A program made the position numbers and the translations under genes. The notes beneath the pieces were generated by a model, which saw only the letters and a program-made list of their open reading frames with translations, had not been told where the DNA came from and did no database searches. Shown here piece by piece: positions 5,307 through 6,093 of a stretch of 6,093 bases of DNA. Origin of the DNA: DATCVA01 sp036567205 (GTDB lineage Bacteria > Pseudomonadota > Gammaproteobacteria > Burkholderiales > Burkholderiaceae_B); NCBI GenBank assembly GCA_036567205.1, contig DATCVA010000217.1:1-6093 (forward strand), in the 5' to 3' direction. Numbering within the stretch: position 1 is the first letter of the stretch; every line of letters begins with the position of its first letter.

Positions 5307-6093
5307 ATGCTGGAGATAGAATTGCGCTTTGAGGATGGCTCTGTACGGGCACAGCGTATGCCATTGCCGCTCGACATCGGCCGGGCGCCCGACTCGGGCC
5401 TGATGCTGAAAGCATGGAGGGTTGCTAAGCGGCATGCTCGCATCGAACAGCGAGAAGACGGAGTTTTCCTGGATGATTTCGGTTCTTTAACGGGAACCAC
5501 GGTGAACGGTCAGCGCGTAAGCCAGTACGGGCCATTGCACCCCGGCGACGAGATCGTTATTGGCCCATGCTTGATTTGCGTACGTGAAATTTGTGCTGCT
5601 TTGGCAGAAGACAAAGACATCGCACAGCCATACCCCCAGAGTATGCAAAGCAAATCTTCAGGCCCACAGGCGTTATGCGTGCCGGATCACTCAGGACCAA
5701 ATCAAATGCCGAATATGATGGTGGATGAGCCGGTCGAGCAATATACCCAATTTCAATTGCAAGCCGCTGGGCTATCCGACCATCAGCCAATCGGTCTTGC
5801 TGTGTTATTGCATCACCGTCGACGGTTGCATGTCGCGCTGCTTGATGCGCTGGATCTAAGGCGGCGTGATATTGCAAATATGAGCGATGCGGCGCTGCGC
5901 AGTGAGGCCAAAGCTGTTCTAGCCGACATCATTCATCATGATAACGAGCTTCCTGATTCCGTGAACAGGAGCGATCTCTTACAGGAAGTTGTTGATGAGG
6001 CGGTGGGGCTGGGGCCATTAGAGCCTTTGTTGGCTGACCCTCGCATTACGGAAATCATGGTTAACCGGCACGATGAAATCTTTATCGAGTCAG
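5307..6093 (+). CDS. cpaF: FHA-domain CpaF/TadA secretion ATPase (3' partial)
   Basis: The frame is open to the window's end, giving 262 residues. An FHA domain occupies about residues 15-90: IGR (24-26), a KRHARI motif (41-46), a GSLTGTTVNG turn (59-68) and HPGDEIVIG (78-86). FHA domains bind phosphothreonine peptides. A roughly 70-residue linker, Pro/Gln/Ser-rich and probably disordered, follows. The all-helical N-terminal region of TadA/CpaF ATPases begins at about 169 (HHRRRLHVALLDALDLRRRD), and the family's signature appears at 227-262 (EVVDEAVGLGPLEPLL, then DPRITEIMVNR). The Walker A, Asp box, Walker B and His box lie beyond the window, so ATPase activity is inferred. The known role is to energise Flp pilus assembly as a cytoplasmic hexamer on the TadB/TadC platform. 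The start is chosen for GGAG and the 3-base gap after cpaC. The FHA motif is unusual: Ala40 and Thr62 replace the common Ser and Asn. Confidence 0.9.
   Translation, partial: MLEIELRFEDGSVRAQRMPLPLDIGRAPDSGLMLKAWRVAKRHARIEQREDGVFLDDFGSLTGTTVNGQRVSQYGPLHPGDEIVIGPCLICVREICAALAEDKDIAQPYPQSMQSKSSGPQALCVPDHSGPNQMPNMMVDEPVEQYTQFQLQAAGLSDHQPIGLAVLLHHRRRLHVALLDALDLRRRDIANMSDAALRSEAKAVLADIIHHDNELPDSVNRSDLLQEVVDEAVGLGPLEPLLADPRITEIMVNRHDEIFIES

Noticed and set aside
5557..5877. Open frame of 106 codons on the - strand
   Set aside because: It is antisense to the FHA-ATPase linker, with no start signal or recognisable product; the + strand frame has clear FHA and TadA motifs on both sides.

Overview
The window is an interior piece of a Tad (tight adherence, Flp/type IVc pilus) secretion locus. 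All six genes are on the + strand and tightly packed, with gaps of at most 61 bases and two overlaps, so it reads as one operon. Both ends are cut: the first gene has lost its 5' end and the last gene runs off the 3' end. The flp pilin, prepilin peptidase, tadB/tadC platform genes and the operon promoter are not in the window. The protein families, the FHA-fused Tad ATPase and the moderate G+C content (richer in cpaC, poorer in the third gene) fit a betaproteobacterium of the Burkholderiales, perhaps Alcaligenaceae. That placement is an impression, not a search result.

Layout: (1) 1-1222, a TadG-like minor pseudopilin/assembly protein, 5' partial. (2) 1219-2043, an enlarged TadE-like pseudopilin, joined to gene 1 by an ATGA overlap. 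(3) 2024-2764, an exported protein of unknown function that overlaps tadE by 20 bases, is AT-rich, and seems to contain two related halves. (4) 2786-3799, CpaB/RcpC, the inner-membrane-anchored periplasmic protein with an SAF domain. (5) 3861-5303, CpaC/RcpA, the outer-membrane secretin. (6) 5307-6093 onward, the start of a CpaF/TadA secretion ATPase carrying an N-terminal FHA domain.

Together: TadE and TadG would be processed pseudopilins or anchored periplasmic proteins working with the Flp pilin. CpaB links the inner membrane to the secretin, CpaC forms the outer-membrane channel, and the FHA-CpaF ATPase powers pilus extension from the cytoplasm. The classical cpaD and cpaE/tadZ genes, which often lie between cpaC and cpaF, are absent here. 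The FHA domain, itself diverged at two usually conserved phosphopeptide-contact positions, sits where the TadZ localisation factor would be expected. The FHA-ATPase fusion, the missing cpaD/cpaE, and the unknown gene between tadE and cpaB are the most interesting points. I found no RNA genes, mobile elements, CRISPR arrays or convincing terminators.
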